In this document: positions 52,664 through 62,585 of the stretch, in pieces | Position numbering within the stretch: the first letter of the stretch is position 1 | Layout of the letters: the number at the start of each line of letters is the position of its first letter | Source of the DNA: Kocuria sp. | GTDB lineage: Bacteria > Actinomycetota > Actinomycetes > Actinomycetales > Micrococcaceae | DNA length: 64,000 nucleotides | Assembly (NCBI RefSeq): GCF_030538595.1 | Contig: NZ_JAUNTS010000001.1 | Location: forward strand, 172,200 to 236,199 | Reading direction: 5' to 3' | Program-made: the position numbers and the translations under genes | Notes under the pieces: generated by a model | The model's input: only the letters and a program-made list of their open reading frames with translations | The model's database searches: none | Told to the model about the DNA's origin: nothing

Positions 52664-53761
52664 TCAGTCCGTGGATTCCGTGGCCTTGGCCCAGATGTTG
52701 ACTCCAGCATCCACCGCGAGTTCGTCAATCGTGGCCAACTCGGCTTCCGTGAACTCCAAGTTGCGCACAGCCGCCACGCTGTCCTCAATCTGCGAGGCTT
52801 TGGAAGCCCCCACCAGGGCGGAGGTCACCTGACCGCCGTCTTGCTCACGCAACGTCCAGGCAATGGCCATTTGCGCCAAGGACTGCCCGCGACCTTCCGC
52901 GATCCGGTTCAGTTCACGGATGTGTTCAATGTTCTGCTCGGTCAGCCAATCGGGGTTCAGGGACTTGGACGCTGCCGCGCGCGAGCCCTCCGGCACACCA
53001 TTCAGGTACTTGTCTGTGAGCATGCCCTGAGCCAGTGGGGTGAACACAATGGAGCCCATTCCCTGGTCAGTCAGGGTTTGCACCAGATTGCGGCCGTGCG
53101 ACGGCCCCATGGAGTCCGACGACGGCGTCTCAATCCACCGGTTGAGCATGGAGTATGACGGCTGGTGAATCACCAGCGGGGTCCCTAGTCCCCGCATGAT
53201 CTGCTGGGCGCGTGCCGTCAGATCTGCGCTGTAGGAGGAGATGCCCACATAGTTGGCACGCCCGGAACGCACAATGTGGTCCAGCGCCCGCATGGTTTCC
53301 TCCAGCGGGGTCTCCGGATCGGGCCGGTGGTGGTAGAAAATGTCCACACGGTCCAGGCCCATACGCTCCAAAGACTGGTCCAGGGAATCCACCAGGTACT
53401 TACGTGACCCACCAAATCCGTAAGGCCCCGGCCACATGTCCCAGCCGGCCTTGGAAGAGATCACGAGTTCTTCACGCAGCCCTGCAAAGTCCTCGCGCAG
53501 AATGCGACCGAAGTTCAACTCCGCCGACCCATTGGGCGGACCGTAGTTGTTGGCCAGGTCAAAGTGGGTGACACCCAGGTCGAAGGCCTTGCGCAGAATC
53601 TCTTTCTGGGTCTGCAACGGGGTGTCATCCCCAAAGTTGTGCCACAGCCCCAAGGAGATCGCAGGCAGTTTGAGCCCGGAATCCCCCAGTGCGCGGTACG
53701 GCATGTGCTCGTAACGGTCTTCCGCCGGCGTCCAGCGTGTGCTCTCTCCGTAAATCAACAT
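52664..53761 (-). CDS. aldo/keto reductase (YghZ/Gpr-like)
   Basis: 365 aa. NADPH-dependent reductase of the potassium-channel-beta-like AKR14 group: THFDLANNYGPPNGSAE (catalytic Tyr), VISSKAGWDMWPGPYG (Lys), DIFYHHRPDPETPLEET (His), and the C-terminal cofactor block SALVGASKASQIED. Closest recognisable type is L-glyceraldehyde-3-phosphate reductase, which also handles methylglyoxal. Single gene with its own upstream region (TGTAAT 7 nt before the ATG). Confidence 0.92.
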   Translation of the reverse strand: MLIYGESTRWTPAEDRYEHMPYRALGDSGLKLPAISLGLWHNFGDDTPLQTQKEILRKAFDLGVTHFDLANNYGPPNGSAELNFGRILREDFAGLREELVISSKAGWDMWPGPYGFGGSRKYLVDSLDQSLERMGLDRVDIFYHHRPDPETPLEETMRALDHIVRSGRANYVGISSYSADLTARAQQIMRGLGTPLVIHQPSYSMLNRWIETPSSDSMGPSHGRNLVQTLTDQGMGSIVFTPLAQGMLTDKYLNGVPEGSRAAASKSLNPDWLTEQNIEHIRELNRIAEGRGQSLAQMAIAWTLREQDGGQVTSALVGASKASQIEDSVAAVRNLEFTEAELATIDELAVDAGVNIWAKATESTD

Positions 53762-53828
53762 GCCTTCTATTACACACCCGGCCCGCCTGGTTCGCCAGAA
53801 CTTGGGCAGACACTCCGGACCAATCTCG

Positions 53829-54551
53829 CTAAGAGCTGGACGAACCCAGCATCTGGAGGAATTGGTGTGGTTCGTTCAGGAACATCCGCCAGCCGCGCAC
53901 CAGGTCTAGGTCATCGTAGGACCGTTGGCGTAGCCCCCACGGCCCCACTTCCATCAAGTCGGCTCCCGGCAGTGCGGCAAGAATCGGTGAGTGAGTTGAA
54001 AGCACCACCTGCGAGCCTCTGGCCACCAGCTGGGTCAGTTGGTCAAGTAACGCAAGACACCCGGACAGGGACAGTGCCGACTCGGGCTCATCCAGAACCC
54101 AAAAGCCAGCGATTCGTGAGCGCTGCTCCACGTAGTCCAGGAATGCTTCCCCATGGCTGCGCTCGTGGAGTCCACCCAGTCGAATCTCCTCCAAGTAGGT
54201 AAAGTGGCTGTGCATGGCCTCAGCCCGTAGGAAGACCCCGCGTTTTGAGGCACCCACGCCACGCACCATCTGTAGGTGATTCACCAGCTCGGATTCTGAA
54301 GCACGTGTTGTGTGCAGTGCAGAGTGCGTGCCGCCCTCCGGGTTCAGCCCGAAAGCAGCGGCCAAGGCTTCCACAATTGTGGATTTACCCGCCCCGTTCT
54401 CTCCGACGAACACCGTGGCCGGCCCAAGTTCCAGACCGCAGTCCAGAATGTGCCGCACGGCTCCCACGGTGGCGGGCCAGACGCCCCGGTCCATCGGCGC
54501 CTCTGCATCTTCCTGAACGCGCCGCACCGGCAGTCTGCTGAAGGGCTCCAT
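53829..54551 (-). CDS. small ABC-type/AAA ATPase (RecF/SMC-like head)
   Basis: 240 aa. Walker A GENGAGKST near residue 50, a signature-like LSGC segment, Walker B FWVLDEPESALS near 155, and the D-loop/H-loop pair QVVLSTHSPILAALPGADL. This layout is that of stand-alone AAA_21/AAA_23 proteins of unknown role, some accompanying phage-defence or DNA-repair partners. No such partner is next to it. Start ATG 54551 has CAGACT 7 nt upstream; the longer reading to 54683 lacks similarity. Confidence 0.8.
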   Translation of the reverse strand: MEPFSRLPVRRVQEDAEAPMDRGVWPATVGAVRHILDCGLELGPATVFVGENGAGKSTIVEALAAAFGLNPEGGTHSALHTTRASESELVNHLQMVRGVGASKRGVFLRAEAMHSHFTYLEEIRLGGLHERSHGEAFLDYVEQRSRIAGFWVLDEPESALSLSGCLALLDQLTQLVARGSQVVLSTHSPILAALPGADLMEVGPWGLRQRSYDDLDLVRGWRMFLNEPHQFLQMLGSSSS

Positions 54552-54660
54552 ACCGGCCAGTCTGCCAGGGCCCACAGTTCCATCAGGGCACACCAACCGT
54601 GGACACACATGATCCGCACGGTCATACTTTTGGTATGAGTTAAAGACGATCAAAGTCACT

Positions 54661-55080
54661 GTGGAGCTGCGCGATGCCCTCAAAGCGCAAGCAAGTCACC
54701 ACAATCGAAACATCGGCGAGCACCTTCGGCACCTACTGGAGGTACAAGCCCACCGGGGGCGCTTCCGGCAAGTCCAGGTAGCCATGGCTCAGGTCCCATC
54801 GGATGGCGACTACATCCGGGAAATGCGCGACTGGACTAGCGACGCATGGACTCTTGATTCCCAGAGGAGAGCTTTTGGTGCTCTCTGCGGGTCATGGACC
54901 ATGACGGGCGCAAGGTTCAAATCAACGAGTCTCCAGATATTCAGAACTGAGGATCCCCATCTGGACTTGATCCCAGTATCTTCCGTCGTGGAAGGCAGCC
55001 GCACGTCTACGGCCTTCCACAACGAAGCCTGCTCGTTGGTATGTTCGGAGAGCACGAACGTTGAATTCCCAGACGGCTAG
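54661..55080 (+). pseudogene. orphan ribbon-helix-helix antitoxin-like fragment
   Basis: The first 65 codons after GTG 54661 read VELRDALKAQASHHNRNIGEHL and end EMRDWTSDAW, the look of a VapB-type RHH antitoxin. Four plausible codons (KTIKVT) lie in frame upstream but without any start codon, so the natural start seems lost. The remainder of the reading (after about 54860) runs antisense into the GNAT gene and is not convincing. No toxin gene follows. Probably a decayed toxin-antitoxin locus. Confidence 0.35.
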
Positions 55081-55512
55081 CTCGATCTTGTTCAGCGCCA
55101 GTTCGTCGAAGGCGTAGCGTTTCAACACAGATATTGCATCGGCGCCGAAACCTTGTCCTATGTGCGGGCTGCCGATGATGATGCCCAGCGTCGCCGCCCG
55201 CACGATCGGATCGATTCCCCACAACGTCAGATGCCCAACGAGCTCTCCGGTCACAGTATTCTCAATGGAGAACCCGACAGAACTAGAGGTGCTATTCTCG
55301 CTCCACTTTCGGAACATATCGACTTGGGATGAATAGGGAGCCGGCATGACTGTGGCAGCCTGATACGCCATCCACTTCGGGTCGTTCCACCAGGCTGTGA
55401 GGTCATCAAGGTCTCGCTCCTCAAGCGCACGCAATCGCACCTTATGGCCAAGAAGAAGTTCTGTGGAGTACCGCCCGGCGCTAGGCCATGGATCGGTGAA
55501 TTCATCGCTCAT
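54922..55512 (-). CDS. GNAT-family N-acetyltransferase
   Basis: 196 aa, RimJ/RimL-type: VRLRALEERDLDDLTAWWNDP, ELVGHLTLWGID, LGIIIGSPHIGQGFGADAI (acetyl-CoA loop), LNKIELAVWEFNVRALRTYQRAGF. GGGAG lies 7 nt before the ATG. Codon use is less GC-biased than in flanking core genes, which with the neighbouring antitoxin fragment suggests acquired DNA. The 200 bp upstream (55513-55715) hold nothing I recognise. Confidence 0.85.
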   Translation of the reverse strand: MSDEFTDPWPSAGRYSTELLLGHKVRLRALEERDLDDLTAWWNDPKWMAYQAATVMPAPYSSQVDMFRKWSENSTSSSVGFSIENTVTGELVGHLTLWGIDPIVRAATLGIIIGSPHIGQGFGADAISVLKRYAFDELALNKIELAVWEFNVRALRTYQRAGFVVEGRRRAAAFHDGRYWDQVQMGILSSEYLETR

Positions 55513-55715
55513 ATCGCAACTCCCATCATTAGTACATGAGGTGAAACGGAAATCGCTTCTAGCGCCTCAACACCTGCCAGCTCGCCGGCGATCGCGTTCA
55601 GACAGTAACTCTACCGAGTATGCCAACCCGACTCACGCCTGGTCTTGTTGAGCTCTAACGCATCAATGGTGCTGACACATTTGTCATACGTAAATTTTGT
55701 GGAATTTGAAGAGCA

Positions 55716-57650
55716 TCAGATTCGCAAGATAGCAGTTCCGTAGGCCGGCAATGTCACGACGGCGCCGCCCAACTCGCCGCTGGAAAGCTCAGCCTGGCCA
55801 CTGGTCCAGAGCGTTTCCGCCTCAACCGGGACCTCCACGGACACCTCAGCCTCAGCATCCGAGAAGTTGAACACCACGGCCACACCGGAGACCCCCTCAC
55901 GGGATACACCGTGGGTCAAGCGAGCCAGTTCACCCCGATACAGCACCAACGTCTTGGTCGACTCATCCGCAACAGCCCGGATGGAGCGGAAATCCTGCTC
56001 CGTGAGCTCAGGAGTGGAACGCCGCAGAGCGATCAACTCCCGGTAGGCGGTGTGCACGCGGGCGTGGGCGTCGTCGTCGCGTTCTGAGCGCTGGAGAATT
56101 GCAGAGGTGAAGGTGGCCGGGTCCTGCGGATCCGCGATCTCCGACTCTTTCCACCCCATTCGCGCAAACTCCCCGATCCGCCCCTTGCGCACGGCCTCGG
56201 CAAGTTCGGGCTCGGGGTGTGAGGTGAAGAATGGCCACGGCGTGGAGGCGCCCCATTCCTCCCCCATGAACAGCATGGGGGTGAACGGCTGAGTCAGCAG
56301 AACAGCCGCGGAAAGCACCTGTTGGTCCGTGGAGAGGAACTGGGAGAACCGGTCACCGGCAGCACGATTGCCCACTTGGTCGTGGTTCATGATGTAGCTG
56401 ACGAACTGCCAAGGCTGCTCCACGGCGGGGTCCACGGGGTGACCGTGCGAACGGCCGCGGAAGGAGGAGAAGGAACCGTCGTGGTAGAAGCCGCCGCGGT
56501 AGCTCTTGGCCAGAGATTTCAGCCCGGCAAAGTCCTGGTAGTAGCCCTGCTCTTCACCGGTCAACGCCCAGTGAGCGGCGTGGTGCCAGTCATCCAACCA
56601 CTGCGCATCCATGCCCAAACCGTCCTGCGCCACGGGCCGGATCATGCGGGGATCATTCATGTCGGATTCGGCGATCAGATACGACGACCGCCCCGCACGC
56701 GCCGCCGTCTCATGGGCCACCTGGGACATCTCCTGCAGGATGTGACGTGCGCGTACGTCCTTCAAAGCGTGCACCGCATCCACCCGGAAACCGTCCACGT
56801 GGTAGTCCTCCACCCACATCCGGATGTTGTCCAAGATCAGGTCTCTCACCCCGTCTGAACCCCAGTCATCCAGGTTGATCTGCTCGCCCCAGGAGGAATT
56901 TCCGGCGGTGAAGATTTCCAAGAATTGGGGCAGGTAATTTCCCGAGGGCCCCAAGTGGTTGTAGACCACGTCCTGCACCACGGCCAGACCGCGCGCGTGG
57001 CAGGCATCCACAAATCGCTGATACCCCAGCGGGCCGCCGTATTCTTCCTGCACGGTGTACCAGGCCACGCCGTCGTAACCCCAGTTGTAGTGACCGTTGA
57101 AACCGTTGACCGGTAGCAGCTCAATGGTGTCAATTCCCAGCTCCACCAACTCGTCCAGGTGCTCGATGGCGGCCTCAAACGTCCCTGCTGGGGTGAACGT
57201 GCCCACGTGCAGTTCGTAGAGAATCGCGCCTTCCAATGGCTTGCCGGTCCACTGCGCGTCTGACCACTGGAACTCACCGGCATCAAAGGTGCAGGAGAAA
57301 TCGTGCACTCCCTGCGGCTGCCGCGGTGAACGGGGATCGGGCAGCACCTCAGAGGTCAGGTGCTGCTCGTGATCGGTGCCTTCGTCCTTGGTCTTGGACA
57401 GGATGTAGCCGTAGCGCACCGTACCCTGGGGCACCTCCCGCGCAGCCGAATCCGGCAGGGCCCACCAACCGTCAACCCCGCGCTCAGTCTGGGCGTATCG
57501 CGGCTTGGGTTCCAGGCCGCGCGGATGGTGCTCCCCCAGCTGGGCCGCGGGGATCATGTCAAAATCCTGGCCATCGATCCGCACCGTGACCCCCGCGGCA
57601 TGCGGAGCAAACACGTCAAAGCGGTCCAAATGAGTTCGGTTGTCAGTCAT
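55716..57650 (-). CDS. treZ: malto-oligosyltrehalose trehalohydrolase
   Basis: 644 aa. GH13 enzyme releasing trehalose from maltooligosyl-trehalose. N-terminal E-set region, then YELHVGTFTPAGTFEAAI, GFNGHYNWGYDG, DGFRVDAVHAL (nucleophile Asp), YLIAESDMNDPR (acid Glu) and MNHDQVGNR. ATG 57650 or GTG 57656 may be the start. It follows treY by 83 bp; together they convert glycogen-type glucans to trehalose for osmotic or stress protection. Confidence 0.95.
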   Translation of the reverse strand: MTDNRTHLDRFDVFAPHAAGVTVRIDGQDFDMIPAAQLGEHHPRGLEPKPRYAQTERGVDGWWALPDSAAREVPQGTVRYGYILSKTKDEGTDHEQHLTSEVLPDPRSPRQPQGVHDFSCTFDAGEFQWSDAQWTGKPLEGAILYELHVGTFTPAGTFEAAIEHLDELVELGIDTIELLPVNGFNGHYNWGYDGVAWYTVQEEYGGPLGYQRFVDACHARGLAVVQDVVYNHLGPSGNYLPQFLEIFTAGNSSWGEQINLDDWGSDGVRDLILDNIRMWVEDYHVDGFRVDAVHALKDVRARHILQEMSQVAHETAARAGRSSYLIAESDMNDPRMIRPVAQDGLGMDAQWLDDWHHAAHWALTGEEQGYYQDFAGLKSLAKSYRGGFYHDGSFSSFRGRSHGHPVDPAVEQPWQFVSYIMNHDQVGNRAAGDRFSQFLSTDQQVLSAAVLLTQPFTPMLFMGEEWGASTPWPFFTSHPEPELAEAVRKGRIGEFARMGWKESEIADPQDPATFTSAILQRSERDDDAHARVHTAYRELIALRRSTPELTEQDFRSIRAVADESTKTLVLYRGELARLTHGVSREGVSGVAVVFNFSDAEAEVSVEVPVEAETLWTSGQAELSSGELGGAVVTLPAYGTAILRI

Positions 57651-57732
57651 GAGCACATCAACTCTTCACACAATCGGTGGGGCCGGTGGCGGCCCACAAT
57701 TCTTGGTCGGTCAGATTCAACGACGACGCCGG

Positions 57733-60201
57733 TCACGCCTTGCGCAGCAACGCCACCGGCAGCAGATCCAGGATCTGGGCAACTTCCACCCGACCCTCAA
57801 AACGGCCACCGGTCAGCTCCTCCACCCATGCGCCTTGCGATAGATCAACGGTGGTTTCTCCCCATCCACCAGCCTGAGCCAACCCCATGGGTAGGCGGGT
57901 CACCAGTGTGATGGCGCCACCGCGGTCAAAGCCGAACAGATGATCTGCTGCCCTGCCCTGAGCTTGGACAGGGTTGTACTCCGTGAACAGCTCCGAGCGG
58001 TCCCGGCGCAGGCGCAACGCCCTGGAAGTGACCAGCAATTTGGCTTCACCGGACTCATCAACGGCGGGGACAGAATGGGCGCGGGCGATGCTTGGATCAT
58101 CACGACGAGCATCCACAGCTGCCAAACGCTGGGCAAGATCGTGATAGTCCACCGGGCGTCGATTGTCCGGATCCACCAGAGCCGCAGCCCACAGCTCACT
58201 GCCCTGGTACACATCCGGAACACCGGGCATGGTCAGCTGGACCAACTTCTGCCCCAGCGCATTGCTGTAGCCGGGCTGTTCGATCTTGCGAACAAAACCC
58301 TCAAAAGCTCCACGCACAGATGGTTCATTCAAGACCACCTCCACAAACCGCGTGAGATCTTGTTCAAATTCCTCCGAGCCGTCCACCCACGCGGTGGCGG
58401 TCTGGGCTTCCCGGGCAGCCTTCAAGGCATAATCCACTGCGCGCTCGCGCTCAATCGGCCAAGCCCCCGCCAGGGCTTGCAGCACCAGATTGCCCAGCGT
58501 GCGGTCACTCAGTGGACCAGCACCCACAGCAGCGGCTTGTTTCTGCACGTAAGCCACCGTGGATGCCCAGTCATTGGCAGCTTCAGCCAGAACGGAGATG
58601 CGGGCGCGGACGGATTCAGAGCGTTTGGTGTCATGCGTGGACAGCGTGGTCATGGCCAGAGGTTCTTCCCTGTGACGCTGCTGCATGTGCGCATGAACAT
58701 CATCCGGAGACAACGCAAAGATGGAGGGGTCTCCCCCAACTTCCGTGAGAGAGGTCAACCGGGAGTAGCGGTAAAAGGCCGCATCCTCCACTCCCTTGGC
58801 CATGACCATCCCGGAGGTCTGCTGGAAACGGCGGGCCACGGGAGTCAGATCGGTCTCCAAAGCCGTCAGTCCCAACACCGGACCCAACTGAGTGATCACT
58901 GCCTCCAGATCACTGCGCGCAGCAATGGCCCGCTGCAGTGCACCCTCAAGGTGCTCCACACCATCTGGAAGATAAGTTCTGTAGACGTCAAAGTTGGCCA
59001 GAATCTCACTGAGGCCATCCACCAACTGCTCGTGGCTGAGTTCCGCAAGAGCGGGCTCCGCCGCAGCCTCTCGCGCCAGGCGCTCAACTTCCGCGTGTAA
59101 CGCACCATCCACCACAGCCCGTTTAGTGCCGTGGATCATGCGCAACCAGTTCCCATCCTGCGTGCCCGCAGCGGTGGAAGCCTGCCGTAAGGAAGCGTCC
59201 AACGTGGTCAGTGGATAGGCTCCGTCCGGGTCCACGAACAACCGATCCACCGTGCCCAGGGCGTCATAACCCGTTGTTCCGGCAGTGGAGCCGTTCTCCA
59301 ACCATTCGTGAGGCAGAGTTTCCCCGGGCTCCAAGATTTTTTCGATCAGCACGTACCGGCCACCCGTGATGGCCTGCAGATCTTTCAGGTAGTGGCCCGG
59401 ATCCCGCAGTCCGTCAGGGTGATCAATGCGCAGACCATCCACCAGCTGGTCATCGAACCATCGTTTGATTTCCGTGTGGGAACGTTCCAGCACGTCAGGG
59501 TCCTCAACCTGCACCCCGGCCAAAGTGGTCACGGTGAAAAAACGGCGATAATTCAGTGCCGCGTCCCCGGTGCGCCAGTTGACCAGGCGGTAATGCTGGC
59601 GCTCATGCACGGTGGCCGCATCTTCCACCACTGCACCCGCGGCATCCAGCGTGTAGGTGCCATCAGCCAGCGGATACAGGTTGTCCCAGTACGCCAGGAC
59701 CGGTTCCCCGTCCTCCACCCGGACAGTCAGATCGGACAGCGCCTGTTCCGCTTGACCGGGCAGAGCCACGCCGTCGTCGTCCGAGTCGTCCCCCAGCACG
59801 GGGATCATGAGCTTGCCGCCAAACGCCTCCCAGTCGACGTCGAAAGCTGCAGCATGCGGTGAGGCTGCCCCCTGCTTCAGCAGAGACCACCACCACGGGT
59901 TCTGCCGTGGCTCAGCCACACCCTGATGGTTGGGCACCACGTCCACGATCACACCGAACCCGACCTCATGAGCGGCCCTGCACAGGCGATCAAAAGCCTC
60001 CCGGCCTCCGCGAGCGCGGTCGATCACGGTGGGGTCAACCACGTCGTATCCATGCTGTGAACCCTCCGTGGCTTGCAGCACGGGCGAAAGATAGATCCAG
60101 TCAACGCCCAGGTCCCGGAGGTATTCCAGTTGTTCGGCAGCCTGGTCCAGAGCAAAGTCTGGGGTGATCTGCAGTCGGTAAGTGGAAGCCGGGATACGCA
60201 C
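57733..60201 (-). CDS. treY: malto-oligosyltrehalose synthase
   Basis: 822 aa. GH13 isomerase converting the terminal alpha-1,4 bond of maltodextrin to the alpha,alpha-1,1 bond. N-terminal IPASTYRLQITPDFALDQAAE, YLSPVLQATEGSQHGYDV, GLRIDHPDGLRDP (nucleophile), VLIEKILEPGETLP (acid) and the C-terminal PGVPDVYQGSELW are diagnostic. Start GTG 60201 matches the family N-terminus; AGGAG lies 11 nt upstream. A longer open frame runs into the 3' part of glgX and is not coding. Confidence 0.95.
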   Translation of the reverse strand: MRIPASTYRLQITPDFALDQAAEQLEYLRDLGVDWIYLSPVLQATEGSQHGYDVVDPTVIDRARGGREAFDRLCRAAHEVGFGVIVDVVPNHQGVAEPRQNPWWWSLLKQGAASPHAAAFDVDWEAFGGKLMIPVLGDDSDDDGVALPGQAEQALSDLTVRVEDGEPVLAYWDNLYPLADGTYTLDAAGAVVEDAATVHERQHYRLVNWRTGDAALNYRRFFTVTTLAGVQVEDPDVLERSHTEIKRWFDDQLVDGLRIDHPDGLRDPGHYLKDLQAITGGRYVLIEKILEPGETLPHEWLENGSTAGTTGYDALGTVDRLFVDPDGAYPLTTLDASLRQASTAAGTQDGNWLRMIHGTKRAVVDGALHAEVERLAREAAAEPALAELSHEQLVDGLSEILANFDVYRTYLPDGVEHLEGALQRAIAARSDLEAVITQLGPVLGLTALETDLTPVARRFQQTSGMVMAKGVEDAAFYRYSRLTSLTEVGGDPSIFALSPDDVHAHMQQRHREEPLAMTTLSTHDTKRSESVRARISVLAEAANDWASTVAYVQKQAAAVGAGPLSDRTLGNLVLQALAGAWPIERERAVDYALKAAREAQTATAWVDGSEEFEQDLTRFVEVVLNEPSVRGAFEGFVRKIEQPGYSNALGQKLVQLTMPGVPDVYQGSELWAAALVDPDNRRPVDYHDLAQRLAAVDARRDDPSIARAHSVPAVDESGEAKLLVTSRALRLRRDRSELFTEYNPVQAQGRAADHLFGFDRGGAITLVTRLPMGLAQAGGWGETTVDLSQGAWVEELTGGRFEGRVEVAQILDLLPVALLRKA

Positions 60202-60245
60202 GGTGTGAAGAACTCCTGTTGCTGGTGCTGTGCACGGTTCTAGAC

Positions 60246-60279
60246 CCGTGTCCGCACCCGCGGGCGGGTGCGGACACGG
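60246..60279 (-). terminator. hairpin after glgX
   Basis: ccgtgtccgcacccgc and gcgggtgcggacacgg are perfect complements separated by 2 nt, 8 bp past the glgX stop; the apex must open to form a loop. Confidence 0.6.
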
Positions 60280-60286
60280 TGAGGGG

Positions 60287-62482
60287 TCACTGGTCGGGCT
60301 GGGACTGCGCGGAGTAGGCGGCAACGGAGGCTGCCACGGACACATCCGGGTCCTCTTCCGGTTCCTCCCACTGCCGTAGCACCACCACGGACTTTGCCTT
60401 CAGCATGAAGGTGGTCGAATGGGTGAGGACCGAGCCATCGCCGTGTTCTCCAGCGGTGTCCAGCAGTTCCTCCCACTTGGTGCCATACGGTGCCGGCGGA
60501 ACCGTGACTTCAACATCTTCCGGGGAGGAGTTGAACCACACAATGAAGTCCACGTCTTTGATGCGGCGTCCCCGGCGGTCCACACCTGCAATGCCATGCC
60601 CGTTGAGCCACATGCCCAGCGTTCGGGACAGGGGTTCATCCCAGTCACCCGGGGACATGGGGGTGCCGTCCTTGTCCAGCCAGACAATGTCTGGCATGGG
60701 ATCGCCCACGCTGAGTTCACCCATGTCCACGGGGCGTCCGTCAAAGAACTGTCCACGCCGGAAGGTGGGGTGATCACGCCGAAGATGGATCAGCGCAGCG
60801 GTGAACTCCATCAGCGGGGTGTCGGCGTTCTCCCAGTTGATCCAGGAGATTTCGTTGTCCTGGGCGTAGGTGTTGTTGTTACCGCCCTGGCTGCGGCCCA
60901 GCTCATCGCCGTGCAGCAGCATGGGGGTGCCCTGGGAGAGCATCAGCGTGGCAATGAAATTGCGCTGCTGACGGGCGCGCCAGGCCAAAACCTCCGGGTC
61001 ATCGGTGGGGCCTTCCACCCCGCAGTTCCACGACCGGTTGTGATCTTCGCCGTCGTTGCCGTCTTCACCGTTGGCCTGATTGTGCTTTTCGTTGTAGGAG
61101 ACCAGATCCCGCAGCGTGAAGCCATCGTGGGCGGTGACAAAGTTGATGGAGGCGTACGGGCGGCGGCCGCTGTTTTCATAGAGATCGGCGGAACCCGTGA
61201 TGCGGGAAGCAAACTCCCCCAAGGTGGAGGGTTCGCCACGCCAGAAATCACGCAGCACGTCCCGGTACTTGCCGTTCCACTCGGTCCACTGCGGCGGGAA
61301 ATTGCCCACCTGATAACCGCCAGGGCCAATATCCCAGGGCTCAGCAATCAGTTTGACCTGGGAAACAATGGGATCCTGCTGGACCAGTTCAAAGAAGGTG
61401 GAGAGCTTGTCCACGTCGTAGAACTCGCGGGCCAGGGTGGAGGCCAAATCAAAGCGGAAACCATCCACGTGCATCTCGGTCACCCAGTACCGCAGTGAAT
61501 CCATGATCAACTGCAGCGAATGCGGATGCCGGACGTTCAAAGAGTTACCGGTACCCGTGTAGTCCATGTAGTAGCGGGGATCGTCTTCCGTGAGGCGGTA
61601 GTACGCCTGGTTGTCGATCCCCCGCATGGACAGTGTGGGGCCCAAGTGATTGCCCTCCGCGGTGTGGTTGTAGACCACATCCAGGATCACCTCAATGTCT
61701 GCGCGGTGCAGTGCCCGGACCATGGCCTTGAACTCCTGCACTTGACCACCCAGAGTGGTGGAGGAGCTGTAATCGTGGTGTGGGGCAAAGAAAGAGATGG
61801 TGTTGTAACCCCAGTAGTTACGCAGCCCTTTTTCTTCCAGCGTGGAGTCCTGCACAAATTCGTGCACCGGCATCAGTTCAATGGCCGTGATCCCCAGCTT
61901 CTTCAAATGGGAAATGACCGCCGGGTGGGCCACACCGGCGTAGGTGCCGCGCAGATTCTCCGGGACCTCCGGGTGCAGCTGGGTCAAGCCTTTGACGTGA
62001 GCCTCATAAATCACAGACTTGTGGTAGTCACGGTCCGGGGAGCGGTCACCCTCCCAGTCGAAGAACGGGTTGATCACCACGCCCTTCATCATCAACTGCG
62101 CCGAGTCCTGGTCATTGAAGGAATCCGGGTCACCAAAGTTGTAGGAGAACAACGGCTGACCCCATTCGCGGACAAAGCCGTCCACAGCTTTGGCGTAGGG
62201 GTCCAGCAGCAATTTGGCGGGATTGCACCGGTGCCCAGTGGCGGGGTCCCACGGCCCGTGCACCCGATAGCCATAACGCTGACCGGGCTGAATTTCCGGG
62301 AGGAAGCAGTGCCACACGTACCCGTCCACTGCGGTCAGCTCAATGCGGGTTTCGTTGTCGTCTTCGTCAAACAGACACAGCTCCACGCGCTCGGCAGCCT
62401 CGCTGAACAAGGCAAAGTTGGTTCCGGCGCCGTCGTAGGTTGCCCCCAGGGGGTAGGGCTTTCCTGGCCATACTTCGGTCAC
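60287..62482 (-). CDS. glgX: glycogen debranching enzyme GlgX (isoamylase type)
   Basis: 731 aa. GH13 debranching enzyme that removes short side chains from glycogen, feeding linear maltodextrin to TreY. CBM48 N-terminus ([22 protein letters not shown]), [22 protein letters not shown] (nucleophile), LIAEPWDIG (acid) and [16 protein letters not shown] are clear. GTG start with AGGAG 9 nt upstream. Same strand and order glgX-treY-treZ, as expected for a trehalose pathway. Confidence 0.95.
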   Translation of the reverse strand: MTEVWPGKPYPLGATYDGAGTNFALFSEAAERVELCLFDEDDNETRIELTAVDGYVWHCFLPEIQPGQRYGYRVHGPWDPATGHRCNPAKLLLDPYAKAVDGFVREWGQPLFSYNFGDPDSFNDQDSAQLMMKGVVINPFFDWEGDRSPDRDYHKSVIYEAHVKGLTQLHPEVPENLRGTYAGVAHPAVISHLKKLGITAIELMPVHEFVQDSTLEEKGLRNYWGYNTISFFAPHHDYSSSTTLGGQVQEFKAMVRALHRADIEVILDVVYNHTAEGNHLGPTLSMRGIDNQAYYRLTEDDPRYYMDYTGTGNSLNVRHPHSLQLIMDSLRYWVTEMHVDGFRFDLASTLAREFYDVDKLSTFFELVQQDPIVSQVKLIAEPWDIGPGGYQVGNFPPQWTEWNGKYRDVLRDFWRGEPSTLGEFASRITGSADLYENSGRRPYASINFVTAHDGFTLRDLVSYNEKHNQANGEDGNDGEDHNRSWNCGVEGPTDDPEVLAWRARQQRNFIATLMLSQGTPMLLHGDELGRSQGGNNNTYAQDNEISWINWENADTPLMEFTAALIHLRRDHPTFRRGQFFDGRPVDMGELSVGDPMPDIVWLDKDGTPMSPGDWDEPLSRTLGMWLNGHGIAGVDRRGRRIKDVDFIVWFNSSPEDVEVTVPPAPYGTKWEELLDTAGEHGDGSVLTHSTTFMLKAKSVVVLRQWEEPEEDPDVSVAASVAAYSAQSQPDQ

Positions 62483-62585
62483 GAATCAAATCTCCTGTCC
62501 AGCGACTGTCAGTTCGGGCCATGATGGCCACATTGGTTTCGAGCTTACTCGCCCGACCTCCCGCACGCGGTACTAAGTACCCTGC

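Noticed and set aside
53829..55512. Interpretation as an intact defence system
   Set aside because: The ATPase has no recognisable nuclease, protease or toxin partner and the antitoxin-like frame lacks both start and toxin, so only a decayed remnant is claimed.
60202..60345. Upstream extension of treY into glgX
   Set aside because: Pro-rich, overlaps the glgX 3' end and the hairpin; the family N-terminus begins at the later GTG.
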